This document shows, in pieces, positions 17,413 to 26,885 of a stretch of DNA of 64,000 nt (position 1 is the stretch's first letter; every line of letters begins with the position of its first letter). The notes below the pieces were generated by a model. It was not told the origin of the DNA, did not search any database, and worked only from the letters and a program-made list of their open reading frames with translations. The DNA is taken from NCBI RefSeq assembly GCF_017877355.1, contig NZ_JAGIPR010000017.1, positions 1-64,000 on the forward strand, read 5' to 3'. This stretch comes from Chryseobacterium jejuense. Lineage in GTDB: Bacteria > Bacteroidota > Bacteroidia > Flavobacteriales > Weeksellaceae. Position numbers and translations under genes: made by a program.

Positions 17413-18438
17413 ATGAAAGGAGAATTGATACTTCCACAATGCCGTTATCCGTGGCCAACTATTCCCAGCCCAATTGCCAATGCTTTTGATGAAGAAGAAA
17501 AAGCATGGTACGATAATGACTATACCTTTATTTCTGAAGAGGGAATAAAAAGATGTAAACCTCAGTTTCTATCGAGAGTCGCTACTTATATGAACCCAAC
17601 ATGCGACAGCATGGAGCGCATGCGTCCCTGTGCCAGATTAATGATCTATATCACAATATTTGATGATTTTTTTGGAATGACCCCTGCAAATGAATTGAAA
17701 ATAATAGCAGACCGTGTATATGAAGTGATGATGGGTCAAGATCCACATGAAGACGAGATTGGTATTTTGCGCCAGATGGCACAAGCCAGAAAAGAATGGG
17801 AAATATTTATGCCTCGTTTTTGGATAGACCGTGTCTCGATTAACTTTTATGAATTTATCATGTATGGTATGATGGAAGAAATCCCCTTCAAACAAGCTGA
17901 AAATAGAACCTATCCCTTACTTGCCCACTATCTTAGTTTCCGAAAATATTCTATAGGGATGTGGCCTTATGGAGACCTGATAGATCCTGCAGTTAATTAT
18001 GCATTACCTGTTCATATTTACAATCATCCTATTATACAGCGTTGCAGAGAACTATTATCTCTGATTATTGTAATCCAGAATGACTTTGCCTCTCTTAAAA
18101 AAGAGCTTGAAATAGAAAATGAATCTTTGAATATTATTTTTATTCTAAGACATCAATATAAAATTTCTTATCAGGAAGCCTGTACAGAGGCTATGAAACT
18201 ACATGACGCATATGCTCAGGAGCTCGATGATTTGCATCAATCCCTTCCTGACTTTGGTTCCTTTCAAGAAGAAGCATACAATCATGTTTACCATATTAAA
18301 TTGCAAATAAGTGGCTGTGCAGACTGGTATTATAATTCAGGGACCAGCAGATATGAGCATAAGGCATTTATTGTACCTCAATATGGTAGAGAAGGTGATG
18401 ATATTGTTATTCCACACAGTATTTTTATAAAGGAATAG
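17413..18438 (+). CDS. Class I terpene synthase, copy 4
   Basis: 341 residues. First metal motif DDFFG (Asp84, Asp85; the distal acid is Gly), second motif NDFASLKKE intact. The C-terminal extension GTSRYEHKAFIVPQYGREGD then IVIPHSIFIKE is shared only with copy 6, which is its closest paralogue over the full length. The pair arose by duplication of a unit that also carried the end of copy 3. A DDxxG variant with an intact NSE motif is compatible with activity. Product unknown. Confidence 0.88.
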   Translation: MKGELILPQCRYPWPTIPSPIANAFDEEEKAWYDNDYTFISEEGIKRCKPQFLSRVATYMNPTCDSMERMRPCARLMIYITIFDDFFGMTPANELKIIADRVYEVMMGQDPHEDEIGILRQMAQARKEWEIFMPRFWIDRVSINFYEFIMYGMMEEIPFKQAENRTYPLLAHYLSFRKYSIGMWPYGDLIDPAVNYALPVHIYNHPIIQRCRELLSLIIVIQNDFASLKKELEIENESLNIIFILRHQYKISYQEACTEAMKLHDAYAQELDDLHQSLPDFGSFQEEAYNHVYHIKLQISGCADWYYNSGTSRYEHKAFIVPQYGREGDDIVIPHSIFIKE

Positions 18439-18474
18439 CAAAAAATGATTTTCTTATACAATCCGTTAAATTGA

Positions 18475-18622
18475 TGGCAGGAAGCTGTGGTTAATTGGGT
18501 ACATTATTATGTATATGATGCTAAGTGATTGGAAGAATATTTTTACCAAACTTGATCATTATAATACCAAGTTTCCCAACCTTTCAGAATTAAAAGAAAC
18601 TTTCGGGCACAATCACCCTTGA
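18475..18622 (+). pseudogene. Frameshifted 3' fragment of a copy-1-like terpene synthase
   Basis: The frame starting at 18475 reads WQEAVVNWVHYY. After a one-base shift it reads YMMLSDWKNIFTKLDHYNTK then FPNLSELKE, ending at TGA 18620-18622. This corresponds to the last 48 residues of copy 1 (WQDAVVNWVHYMSMVLSGWK...). Only the C-terminus is left, so another whole gene once sat between copies 4 and 5. Confidence 0.85.
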
Positions 18623-18678
18623 TAACCAAGGAAATACGATTATTAATAATAGAATAACTAAAAATAAAACTAATTAAA

Positions 18679-19686
18679 ATGGAACCTGAAGTTAAACATT
18701 TCGAACAACCTTACGCATTAATTTTTGAATATCCATGGCCAGATTTGGTAAATCCTCATTTTGATCAAATGAAGGAAGATTTAGAAAGCTGGTTGGATAC
18801 TGACTTTACCTTTTTATCTGCGAAAACCCGTGAAAATTATAAACGCATGGGCCTACACGGGGCCACCGCAAGGATGCTTGCTATAGCACCAACTTATGAG
18901 CATGCAAGTGCCTGCAATCGCTTCATGATCTGGATTACCACTTTTGATGATTATTGCGGATTATGTACTGTTGAAGAGGTAGATGATATACATAAAAGAA
19001 TAATTGGTATCCTCAAAGGTAATCAGCCACTGCCTGATGCGCATCCTCATGATAAAATAATGGCACAGATCAGGGATGAATATCTTGCAGTTACATCTCC
19101 CGAATGGCTGGAAACATTCACCTTTTTTATGGATCGTTATATAAAATACGGAATGCGTGCTGAAGCCCCTTATAAGACAACAGGAACATTTCCTCCGCGG
19201 AACTATTATATGATATTCCGGGAATATAGCATTGCCATGTATGCCTATGAACCCTGGGCTGAACTTGGGCTTGGATTTGTTTTGCCTAAAGAGATTTCTG
19301 CTCATCCTGTAATCCAGCGAATTCAGGCATTAACGAGTAGAATAATGAGCTGGCAAAATGATGTGTATTCATTGAAAAAAGAAATTGCTAGAAAAGGAGA
19401 GGTGATTAATTTGGTACTTATTATACAGCGTGAAGAAAATATCTCATTGGAGGAGGCGACACAAAAAGTAGTATCCATTCATAATGAAGATGTAGCTGAA
19501 TTTGTTGCTCTGCATGAAAACCTGCCAGATTTTGGAGATTGGAACGACAAAGTATATCAATATGTACTTTATCAGGGAATGATGATTCAAGGATTGAATA
19601 CCTGGTACATAAAGGATACTTTGCGTTATCATTCTAGTGATCAATATGCTGAAAAGGAATACACTCGGCTGAACAAATATTCTTAA
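18679..19686 (+). CDS. Class I terpene synthase, copy 5
   Basis: 335 residues, a distinct subtype within the array. First motif DDYCG (Asp-Asp conserved), second motif NDVYSLKKE canonical, plus REYSIAMYAYEPWAELGLGF before it. It has a longer N-terminus (MEPEVKHFEQPYALIFEYPW). Sequence differs most from copies 3/4/6, so it probably makes a different terpene. It is followed by a short fragment of copy 3 rather than a terminator, consistent with a single transcript across the array. Confidence 0.88.
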   Translation: MEPEVKHFEQPYALIFEYPWPDLVNPHFDQMKEDLESWLDTDFTFLSAKTRENYKRMGLHGATARMLAIAPTYEHASACNRFMIWITTFDDYCGLCTVEEVDDIHKRIIGILKGNQPLPDAHPHDKIMAQIRDEYLAVTSPEWLETFTFFMDRYIKYGMRAEAPYKTTGTFPPRNYYMIFREYSIAMYAYEPWAELGLGFVLPKEISAHPVIQRIQALTSRIMSWQNDVYSLKKEIARKGEVINLVLIIQREENISLEEATQKVVSIHNEDVAEFVALHENLPDFGDWNDKVYQYVLYQGMMIQGLNTWYIKDTLRYHSSDQYAEKEYTRLNKYS

Positions 19687-19697
19687 GGAAGTACTAA

Positions 19698-19794
19698 CAG
19701 GCAAGACACAATACCTTTGGATTTTGATGTAAAATTGAGGTAAAACATATTTCCAGGGAATAGAAATGTCATAAAATCTCTTGGAACAAATAAT
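19698..19794 (+). pseudogene. Fragment of the 3' end and trailer of terpene synthase copy 3
   Basis: The DNA repeats 17293-17385 (end of copy 3 and its trailer, including the segments around CCTTTGGATTTTGA and CTTGGAACAAATAAT) with an 11-bp insertion. It directly precedes copy 6, as the original precedes copy 4. It marks the left junction of the duplicated block. Confidence 0.85.
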
Positions 19795-19846
19795 TAAAAC
19801 ACACGATCTACTATAATTTAATTTTTAATAATATAATACGATAACC

Positions 19847-20875
19847 ATGAGAGAAGAATTAATTGTTCCTAAATGCCATTACCCCTGGCCTACAGTGAAT
19901 AGCCCTATTGCCAATGCTTTTGATGATGAAGAAAAAGACTGGTATGATAATGATTATACTTTTATTTCCGAAGAAGGGATAAGAAGATGTAAACCTCAGT
20001 TTCTATCGAGAGTTGCCACCTATATGAATCCTACCTGCGACAGCATAGAACGTATGCGTCCCTGTGCCAGAATGATGATCTATATCACCCTTTTTGATGA
20101 CTATTTCGGGATGACTCCTGCAAAAGAACTGGAAGTCATTGCAGATCGGGTGTATGAAGTGATGATGGGTGAAGATCCTCGTGAAGATGAAATCGGTATT
20201 TTGCGCCAAATGGCAGCGGCAAGAAAGGAATGGCTTGCTAATGGCATGCCACAGTTTTGGATAGAGCGTATTTCCATCAATTTTTATGAATTCATCATGT
20301 ATGGTATAGCAGAAGAAATACCTTTTAAGCAAGCTGAAAACAGGACATATCCTTTACTTGCCCACTATCTAAGTTTCCGAAGATACTCAATCGGCATGAT
20401 GCCTTATGGTGACCTGACAGATCCTGCTATTAATTACGCACTACCCGTTCATGTTTATAATCATCCCATTATGCAGCGTTGCAGGGAACTTCTATGTTTG
20501 CTTATTGCCGTTCAGAACGACTTTGTCTCTCTGAAAAAAGAAATTGAAATAGATCATGAATGTCTGAATATTATCTTCGTTCTAAGAAATCAGTATAAAC
20601 TTTCTTACCAGGAAGCCTGTACAGAAGCAATGAGAATACATAACGCCCATGCTCAGGAACTCGATCACCTGCATAATAATCTTCCTGATTTTGGTGAATT
20701 TCAAGAGGCGGCATACGATCATGTTTATCATATTAAACTGCATGTTAGCGGCTGTGCCAACTGGTATTATAACTCGGGAACCAGCCGATATGAACATAAA
20801 GCATTTATTATCCCGCAATATGGTAAAGAGGGTGATGATCTTATTATTCCACACAGCATTTTTGTAAAGGAATAA
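19847..20875 (+). CDS. Class I terpene synthase, copy 6
   Basis: 342 residues, near-twin of copy 4 (shared CKPQFLSRVATYMNPTCDS; identical architecture and C-terminal extension). Metal motifs DDYFG and NDFVSLKKE are both usable. Scattered substitutions line the cavity region (e.g. MPYGDLTDPAINYALP against WPYGDLIDPAVNYALP), so the product spectrum may differ. Its upstream spacer also matches that of copy 4. This is the last intact member of the array. Confidence 0.9.
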   Translation: MREELIVPKCHYPWPTVNSPIANAFDDEEKDWYDNDYTFISEEGIRRCKPQFLSRVATYMNPTCDSIERMRPCARMMIYITLFDDYFGMTPAKELEVIADRVYEVMMGEDPREDEIGILRQMAAARKEWLANGMPQFWIERISINFYEFIMYGIAEEIPFKQAENRTYPLLAHYLSFRRYSIGMMPYGDLTDPAINYALPVHVYNHPIMQRCRELLCLLIAVQNDFVSLKKEIEIDHECLNIIFVLRNQYKLSYQEACTEAMRIHNAHAQELDHLHNNLPDFGEFQEAAYDHVYHIKLHVSGCANWYYNSGTSRYEHKAFIIPQYGKEGDDLIIPHSIFVKE

Positions 20876-20879
20876 TAAA

Positions 20880-21002
20880 ACACTTCAACCGGTTATACAA
20901 TACAGGATACAGGAAGCTGTAGAACCTATTGTGAGCAACGAGGATCTGCAGGCTTTATTCAATATATACACCATGATAACCCGTTTGACAAATTTATTTT
21001 AA
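20880..21002 (+). other. Unassigned 40-codon open frame, possible gene tail
   Basis: Between copies 6 and 7 a start-less frame reads ...RIQEAVEPIVSNEDLQALFN then IYTMITRLTNLF and stops at 21000-21002. It does not match the visible terpene synthases. It may be the tail of an unrelated gene caught in a rearrangement, or chance. Confidence 0.25.
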
Positions 21003-21023
21003 AAAAATCTATTCATCAAACCT

Positions 21024-21569
21024 ATGAAAACAGAGAGAAAATTAACAATTAACCCCAAGGATTTTTTCCCTCCGGGATACTATCCCTGGGCCGATGGTAT
21101 TTCAGCCCCTACAGAGCTTATGAAAAAAGCTGCTGATGACTGGTATGATAACGCTTACACTTTTTTGACTGAAGAGGTAAGAGCAAAATACAAACTGCAG
21201 ATGCTGCATATGGCTGCTGCAAGAATGACTCCTGAAGCATTATCAATTCCCGACGAACATATTATACCCTGCAACCGCTGGATGATATGGATCGCCGTCT
21301 TTAATGATACCTATGGACTTTGTCCAATAAAAGAGTTGGAAAAAATAAGAATACAAATGCTTTCTGTACTGCAGGGAAGAAATCCGTCTGCCCATGAGAA
21401 CGGACTGTTTCATGAGACGGCTATTATGCGGAATGAATTTATGTCTTTTCTTCCTGATGAATGGATACAACGATTCGTAGAGCGTATGAGTACTTACATG
21501 AAGTATGGCCTTATGGAGGAATGCCAGTATTCAAGACTCGGGAAAACACCTCCTCCTTACTTATTTTAA
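21024..21569 (+). pseudogene. Terpene synthase copy 7, truncated to its N-terminal half
   Basis: 181 residues align with residues 1 to about 175 of the family (YYPWADGISAP; EEVRAKYKLQMLHMAAARMT; YMKYGLMEECQYS) and then stop at PPYLF. The NSE metal motif and all helices after it are absent, and the first motif reads NDTYG instead of DDxxE/G. The product cannot be a functional cyclase. The break is followed by non-homologous AT-rich sequence, so it is a deletion rather than a point stop. Confidence 0.85.
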
Positions 21570-21744
21570 TTTCATTCGCACAATATCTATTATAGTATGT
21601 ATATGAGCACGATTCACAGAATAGCTTTATTTAGAAAATTTTGAGAATCAAACAGCTTAAGGCTTTGTATCAGAAATAAAATCCAATACAAGATATTTTA
21701 GTAATATTTTTATGTCTGCAATAAATTAAGAATGATGAAAACTA

Positions 21745-21773
21745 AAAGGTGCCATTTTAGTAATGGTACCTTT
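21745..21773. terminator. Bidirectional hairpin terminator between converging operons
   Basis: AAAGGTGCCATT (21745-21756) pairs with AATGGTACCTTT (21762-21773), with one G-U pair and a 5-nt loop, flanked by A- and T-rich runs. It lies between the end of the terpene array (plus) and the end of the C1q-like operon (minus) and can stop both. Confidence 0.7.
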
Positions 21774-21837
21774 ATTTTCTAACTTGTAACAAATATCTAT
21801 CTTTGTTACCATAAGATATATTATATTTTGCTATACT

Positions 21838-22749
21838 TTATTGCTCAACTATGGTGAGCGCATTATAACCTCCACTTCCTGAAATATCAAACTGGCTTAT
21901 TGTTCCATCAAACCCTACCGTAATCCAAGTAAAAGGTCTTAATTTATCTCCTTTATTCAGATATACACTTACCGTACATGCCGAACCTACAGGTACAACA
22001 TTAGGACTGGCACCAGTATCCGAAGCATAGCCGTTATTTGTTTTTACCCTTTGAGTAATTATCCCTGCGGGGCTTCTAACTTCCCAGATAGCCTCCGTCT
22101 GGTTATTACCACCCGTATTTACCTGGCTGGGTTGTAATGCAAATGTAAAGGTTGCAAAATACACACCATCACGTGGGGCGATGAACTCACCTGTTGCTGG
22201 TGTAAAGTTCGTAGTTGGAACCCCAGAATCAGAGTCCAATACTTCTGTCCAATTAGTCAAATAGGATGAACGTCGTTGAACAATCCCTGATTTAGTTCCT
22301 ATTTCAGAGGGTGTGGCACTTTCAAATACATAGGTATCCTGTGTTGTTTTCTTAGCCATTACCACAATGCGAGGTTTACCTTTAGGATAAAAACTAACCC
22401 AATTGGTACCATCTGAAAATTCTAAATAGCCCTTCACACCAATTGCCGGGCTTGCAACATAACGAAGGGCACCCGCACCTGCCTGACTTGCTGTTTTATC
22501 GGTATTTCCTATCGCTATCGAACCATTGGAGCCGCCACGCAGGTCTATAGCTACCTTTGGATTGGCAAGCAACACACCTACCTTTCCTGTTTTATCAATG
22601 ATTACTTTGCCTGCATCAGTTTTAATTTCGACAGGATTGGTGGGATTTTGTACCCCTAATCCAATTTGGGCATTAGCCTGTGTTACAATGAATAGCAGAG
22701 GTATGAAAGCGGTTACTACGCTTTTAATTTTATAGTGTCTTATGATCAT
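21838..22749 (-). CDS. Secreted C1q/TNF-like surface protein, copy 3 of operon
   Basis: 303 residues. Signal peptide ending about NAQIG, then the 'GLGVQNPTNPVEI' start, a module KVAIDLRGG...GSIAIGNTDKTASQAGAGAL then RYV...LEFSDGTNWV, and a C-terminal beta-sandwich (GEFIAPRDGVYFATFTFALQ; KGDKLRPFTW) typical of the bacterial C1q/TNF-like fold. These are trimerising surface proteins; the ligand is unknown. Last of three paralogues reading leftward, 11 nt after the previous one. Confidence 0.78.
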   Translation of the reverse strand: MIIRHYKIKSVVTAFIPLLFIVTQANAQIGLGVQNPTNPVEIKTDAGKVIIDKTGKVGVLLANPKVAIDLRGGSNGSIAIGNTDKTASQAGAGALRYVASPAIGVKGYLEFSDGTNWVSFYPKGKPRIVVMAKKTTQDTYVFESATPSEIGTKSGIVQRRSSYLTNWTEVLDSDSGVPTTNFTPATGEFIAPRDGVYFATFTFALQPSQVNTGGNNQTEAIWEVRSPAGIITQRVKTNNGYASDTGASPNVVPVGSACTVSVYLNKGDKLRPFTWITVGFDGTISQFDISGSGGYNALTIVEQ

Positions 22750-22760
22750 TGGTATACTTT

Positions 22761-23615
22761 TTACAATTCGCTAATGCTTAAATTATTTAATTTACCATCA
22801 TTTAGAGTATTTCTTGCACTACCTAAAGTATGTTTAATACTAAACTTTACAGTATCATTCTTTTTAAGATTAAAAATGGCATTGCAATTACCACTTATAT
22901 AATTACTTACCGCACCCGCCTGAAATGCCGGATAAGAATTGACTGTTTTAAATATGGGAATATTATCTGTGCTCTGGCTGCTTTCTATTGCTGTTTCTAA
23001 AAATGTATTTTTAGGGATATTGCCATTGGCTAAAGTAATATTGAAAGAAACCAAATAAAACCCATCCCGCGGCGCCTTAAAAATACCATTGACGGGATCA
23101 AAATCTCCATCCGGTCCAGTACCTAAATCTACCGTTTCCACCCATCCATCGATATAGGTAACAGCATTGCTCTGTATATTTTTTGCAGAACTTTTATTGG
23201 CATTCACAAGCGCCTTAGTCGGCGCTGTCAGTGGCAAGGCAATCCATTGTTCACCATCAGAATATTCTAAAAAACCACCTGTGTTATAGCGTATAGCACC
23301 ACCTCCAGCTTCGGAAGAAGTTTGTATGTTAGTTCCAACACCGATAAGTCCTTTATTATCTACCGACCTCAGATCTACTTTAGTTATGGGATGTAAAACC
23401 CCAATTCCTAATTTACCTTCTGATGTCATAATTACATCATTAGATTGCGTTGCTGCATCTGGTGCTGTACCATTGTCTTTTGCAGCATCTATCTGCAAAG
23501 AATGTACCGGGTTCTGAGTAAAAAAACCTACCTGTGCCGTCATTTTACTTGCTGAAAGAATTAAAATACAAGGCAGAAAATTATATACAATATTAAATTT
23601 CTTTTTCATAATCAA
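22761..23615 (-). CDS. Secreted C1q/TNF-like surface protein, copy 2 of operon
   Basis: 284 residues with a signal peptide (to about MTAQ), 'VGFFTQNPVHSLQID', the repeat-like TKVDLRSVDNKGLIGVGTN... SSEAGGGAIRYN--GFLEYS, and a C-terminal GIFKAPRDGFYLVSFNITLA...KKNDTVKFSIK beta-sandwich. Same architecture as its two neighbours but low identity in the C-terminal domain, suggesting divergence of binding surface while the stalk is kept. It lies 4 nt downstream of copy 1, so translation is likely coupled. Confidence 0.78.
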   Translation of the reverse strand: MIMKKKFNIVYNFLPCILILSASKMTAQVGFFTQNPVHSLQIDAAKDNGTAPDAATQSNDVIMTSEGKLGIGVLHPITKVDLRSVDNKGLIGVGTNIQTSSEAGGGAIRYNTGGFLEYSDGEQWIALPLTAPTKALVNANKSSAKNIQSNAVTYIDGWVETVDLGTGPDGDFDPVNGIFKAPRDGFYLVSFNITLANGNIPKNTFLETAIESSQSTDNIPIFKTVNSYPAFQAGAVSNYISGNCNAIFNLKKNDTVKFSIKHTLGSARNTLNDGKLNNLSISEL

Positions 23616-23619
23616 TCTT

Positions 23620-24528
23620 TTAATGTTCTATAATGGTTAAATTATTAAATCCATCATCAGGATTTGCAGGATCTGAAGAATTACTGGTGACCCTAAGCGA
23701 AACAGCACTTGAGGTAAGGTTATGGTATAATCTAGCCACCACTTTTGTACCAGCAGTTAAGGTAAGCGTAACCGTACTTGAACCTCCGGCTTGTGTTGAA
23801 CGAACAGAATTTGCATCGTCGGGAGCCCCCGTCATCGATTGACCGAAAGTTTTATAAACACTAGCCAGGATTGTATTGCTTACAGGATTATAAAACTGAG
23901 ACTCAACTCTGGATCCATCATTAATAACAACTCCATTAAAATTAAAGGTTAATAAAAAAGTATAAGTGCCATTACGCGGAGCTGTAAATTCACCTGTAAC
24001 CGGAATAAAGCTGTTACTCATATCCCGTACCACATTCCAATTGCCAATAGTAGTAGCTATTCCCTGTGGTATTGACTGACTTGTAATTTTACGCACAACT
24101 ACCACCGCTTTTTGAGGAGCTACATAGGCTTTATTCCATACAGATCCATCCGAAACTTCGATTTTTGCTCCTACAGGTATATCAGCAACATCATATCGCA
24201 CAGCACCTGCACCCGCTTCGTTCGCTGTCATGGTAGTAGTACCCAGCCCTAAAGCATTTTCAGTACCTACCGACCTCACATCTAACTTTACCTGAGGATT
24301 GAGAGTGCCTACTCCAATAAATGCGGTTGTTTTATTAATTACAATATCATTAATAACCTGTGTATCAGTCGGACTACCTGTAGTAACATTATCCTTAGCC
24401 CCATCTACATGTAAAATTCCTTGCGGATTTTCGGTTCCTATCCCAATTTGTGCAAAAGTAAAGCTGATATTCCAATAGAGTATTGCCATTAATAACACTT
24501 TATACATTATCTTACTTATTTCTCTCAT
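23620..24528 (-). CDS. Secreted C1q/TNF-like surface protein, copy 1 of operon
   Basis: 302 residues. Signal peptide (TFAQ), 'IGIGTENPQGILHVDGAKDN', VKLDVRSVGTENALGLGTTT...NEAGAGAVRYD, and C-terminal GEFTAPRNGTYTFLLTFNFN...LTAGTKVVARLYHN. This first gene of the operon probably carries its promoter in 24529-24651. The small HTH gene at 24652 is immediately upstream on the same strand and may control or share the transcript. Function beyond being a secreted, probably multimeric surface protein is unknown. Confidence 0.78.
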   Translation of the reverse strand: MREISKIMYKVLLMAILYWNISFTFAQIGIGTENPQGILHVDGAKDNVTTGSPTDTQVINDIVINKTTAFIGVGTLNPQVKLDVRSVGTENALGLGTTTMTANEAGAGAVRYDVADIPVGAKIEVSDGSVWNKAYVAPQKAVVVVRKITSQSIPQGIATTIGNWNVVRDMSNSFIPVTGEFTAPRNGTYTFLLTFNFNGVVINDGSRVESQFYNPVSNTILASVYKTFGQSMTGAPDDANSVRSTQAGGSSTVTLTLTAGTKVVARLYHNLTSSAVSLRVTSNSSDPANPDDGFNNLTIIEH

Positions 24529-24651
24529 TTTAGTTGTTTTTAGATTATTCTAGAGGGTTTCTTTATGCCATCATTTGTACAATAAAATAGGGGGAAGATC
24601 CTATAAAATAGTTGGGTTAAATACAGTATATAAAATCATTGAAACTCCTTA

Positions 24652-24969
24652 TTAAAAATGACTTTTCCATTTTGTCACTGTATTTCTGCTTAATTTAAAG
24701 TGTTTGGCAAGTTGAGAATTATTCAATTTATTCTTTTTCTGATATTCTAATATGTGGATAATGGTTGAAAGATCATAGGAACGATGTCTTTGATTAAATC
24801 TTGCACTTTCTTCAAAACCTCTGCTAAAAAGTACTTTGTTGATTTCAATAATGTCAAGTGCTGAAAAATCAGATTTAGATAATAATTGTTGAAATCCTTC
24901 TTTTCTTTCTGGGTATTTTATAATTAACATATCATTGTAATTTTTTTTATAATCAGGTGTGTTTTTCAT
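24652..24969 (-). CDS. Small helix-turn-helix protein (member A, second locus)
   Basis: 105 residues, paralogous along its length to the protein at 5922-6269: TPDYKKNYNDMLIIKYP, FSALDIIEINKVLF, FNQRHRSYDLSTIIHILEYQ, and the HTH LNNSQLAKHFKLSRNTVTKW. It ends after KSHF, at the end of the recognition helix, several residues earlier than the other copy. The conserved pairing with gene B and location next to secreted-protein operons at both loci suggest a joint role, regulatory or mobile-element related. Unproven. Confidence 0.7.
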   Translation of the reverse strand: MKNTPDYKKNYNDMLIIKYPERKEGFQQLLSKSDFSALDIIEINKVLFSRGFEESARFNQRHRSYDLSTIIHILEYQKKNKLNNSQLAKHFKLSRNTVTKWKSHF

Positions 24970-25011
24970 ATTTTCTTACTTTTCTTTTTTTAAGTTATTA
25001 TATTTGTTAAT

Positions 25012-25419
25012 CTATTTATACAAAGTACTTTTCGGTATCCTATATTCTTCTATAATTTGTAATTTTGTCTTAATGCCATTTTCTAACTGCTCTAAGATAA
25101 AATCTACCATTTCCTTTGTATAAATATTTTTTCTGTAATAGAGTAATGAGGACTTTGTATCTACGGCTTTATTATAGTTTGCACCCTGAGGAGCGTATAA
25201 AATCAGATACTGAGAATAAAGCCTAAAAAAATCATACTCAAGCAATGTGCTTAATCTTAAAAGAATATTGGTATCCAAAGACTTTTGGGATTGTATTACT
25301 TCCCATTCCTTGTCAGTACATTTTAAAAAATTACAGACACGGACTGAATCAAATGCCTTTTCCTCAACACGTTTGCTTATTAAATCTTCAATATGAATAT
25401 TTTTAAAATCGAAAATCAT
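25012..25419 (-). CDS. HTH partner protein B, ended early by a Trp-to-amber change
   Basis: 135 residues from the ATG at 25419; an upstream ATG at 25497 would add a low-complexity extension. Body: RVCNFLKCTDKEWEVI, LRLSTLLEYDFFRLYSQYLI then LYAPQGANYNK, YRKNIYTKEMVDFILEQLEN, and an HTH ending EEYRIPKSTLYK. The stop is TAG at 25014-25012 where the paralogous remnant has Trp (TLYEW). Reading on gives INKYNNLKKEK to a TAA at 24978-24976, matching the expected C-terminal tail. So the gene has probably lost 11-12 residues through TGG-to-TAG and may be non-functional. Gene A starts 7 nt after the original end. Confidence 0.65.
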   Translation of the reverse strand: MIFDFKNIHIEDLISKRVEEKAFDSVRVCNFLKCTDKEWEVIQSQKSLDTNILLRLSTLLEYDFFRLYSQYLILYAPQGANYNKAVDTKSSLLYYRKNIYTKEMVDFILEQLENGIKTKLQIIEEYRIPKSTLYK

Positions 25420-25497
25420 GAATGTTGTTTGTATGTTAGAATTTGTGTTTTTTATGAGAATTATAGAATTGGATTTACTATTATATATGTACAGCAT

Positions 25498-26885
25498 ATT
25501 CTATTGTATACTCAATATAATTATCCATTTTAGAACACATATTTGTCATTGAATCAGGCTTTTTTTTCTGTGTGTTAATTTAAGATTACTGAATGGTCAT
25601 TTATATTTTTAGAATTTTATGAGGGATATTAACTCATTTCAACGACAATTAATATTCTGATTACAAGGTTACATACTTTAATCAGATATCCAAAGTATTA
25701 TAAGTAATGTTTTCGGAAATATTAACAAAAAAAGAGGGAGGAAATCACTTTATTATCAGTAAATTCGACAATAAATAAAATTCTTTTAATTCTTCAGTTT
25801 TATGGAAACCAAAGGGTTAATAACTTCCGATTTAATGAAAATATTTCAAAAATAACATACCTCCTTATTCCCTAGTTAAAACAAATACAGCACTACATTT
25901 ATAATTTTATCATATATTATTGATGTGAGTATCCTATATGTAAAACTAACAATGATGACAACAAAAAAAGAAGTTGTTTTTAAAAGAGCTTTCCTTACAT
26001 TGTTTTTCTGTAAGTAATTCATATCAATAATTATGGTAGAAGCTGCGGTCAATTGTTGACTGACTTTTGTTATCTCTGTATATCAATCTGTTTAAGATAT
26101 TTTTTCCAAATCATCAGTATAAATTGAATTCGATTGCAATAGTACTAAAGCATAGGTAAGGTAAGCATTAGTTTTAATATTAGTATTTATAGAAAAATAG
26201 TTTTTTTGATCATTAAGATACATGAAATATTATCATTATCATGTAGCTAATATTTTCTTTGACAAACCTATACACATAAAAAATCCACTTTCATTTATTA
26301 AAAAATGAAAGTTATATATTCAGAAAAAGACACCATAAAAAAGACAGCCTCTTCTCCTATACCTACTTCAATATACTTACAGAAATACACAGTAAGGTAT
26401 ATCCCATTTACAACAATTCAAAACTTTAACACTTATATATTACACAAAGTTAAATATCAACATATTTCAAAAAATAGAATCAATAATACAACATTAATAA
26501 CATATTATTATTCTCTACATCACTCCTACACCATACTGTCTTATGATTCAAAAATTCTAAAATAAGCACCAAAGAAAAATTACTTTTTTTCAGAAATTAT
26601 AACACAATACCCATAAAGCTATAGCAGTAAATTTATAATTTCGCAAAGATCTTACCACAGATAATCAACTTTCGATGATGTATTAAAATAAAATTTAATT
26701 CCAAATAACAATCCCTCTTTAAAACACAAACAAATGACAAAAATTAACCCACTTATTCTCCAATACTTCCTGGTAGATAAATCAGGAGATATAGTAATCT
26801 TTTCTAGATAGAAAAATCAAAATCAGATTAATCATTCACATACTCTGACTTTAAAATTAAGGTCAGGAGTGATAATATATACTCT
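25498..26885. other. 1.4-kb AT-rich region upstream of the quinolone-type operon
   Basis: No supported gene. It should contain the promoters of the minus-strand HTH pair and of the plus-strand biosynthetic operon. Just before the first gene there is an imperfect dyad CTGAC (26845-26849) / GTCAG (26862-26866) that overlaps an AGGAG sequence (26865-26869). It could be an operator or a translation-control hairpin. No LysR/PqsR-type regulator gene is present. Confidence 0.4.

Noticed and set aside
26305..26565. 86-codon plus-strand frame upstream of the quinolone-type operon
   Set aside because: Composition (Tyr, Asn, Ile, Ser, His) is that of random AT-rich DNA; no conserved pattern.
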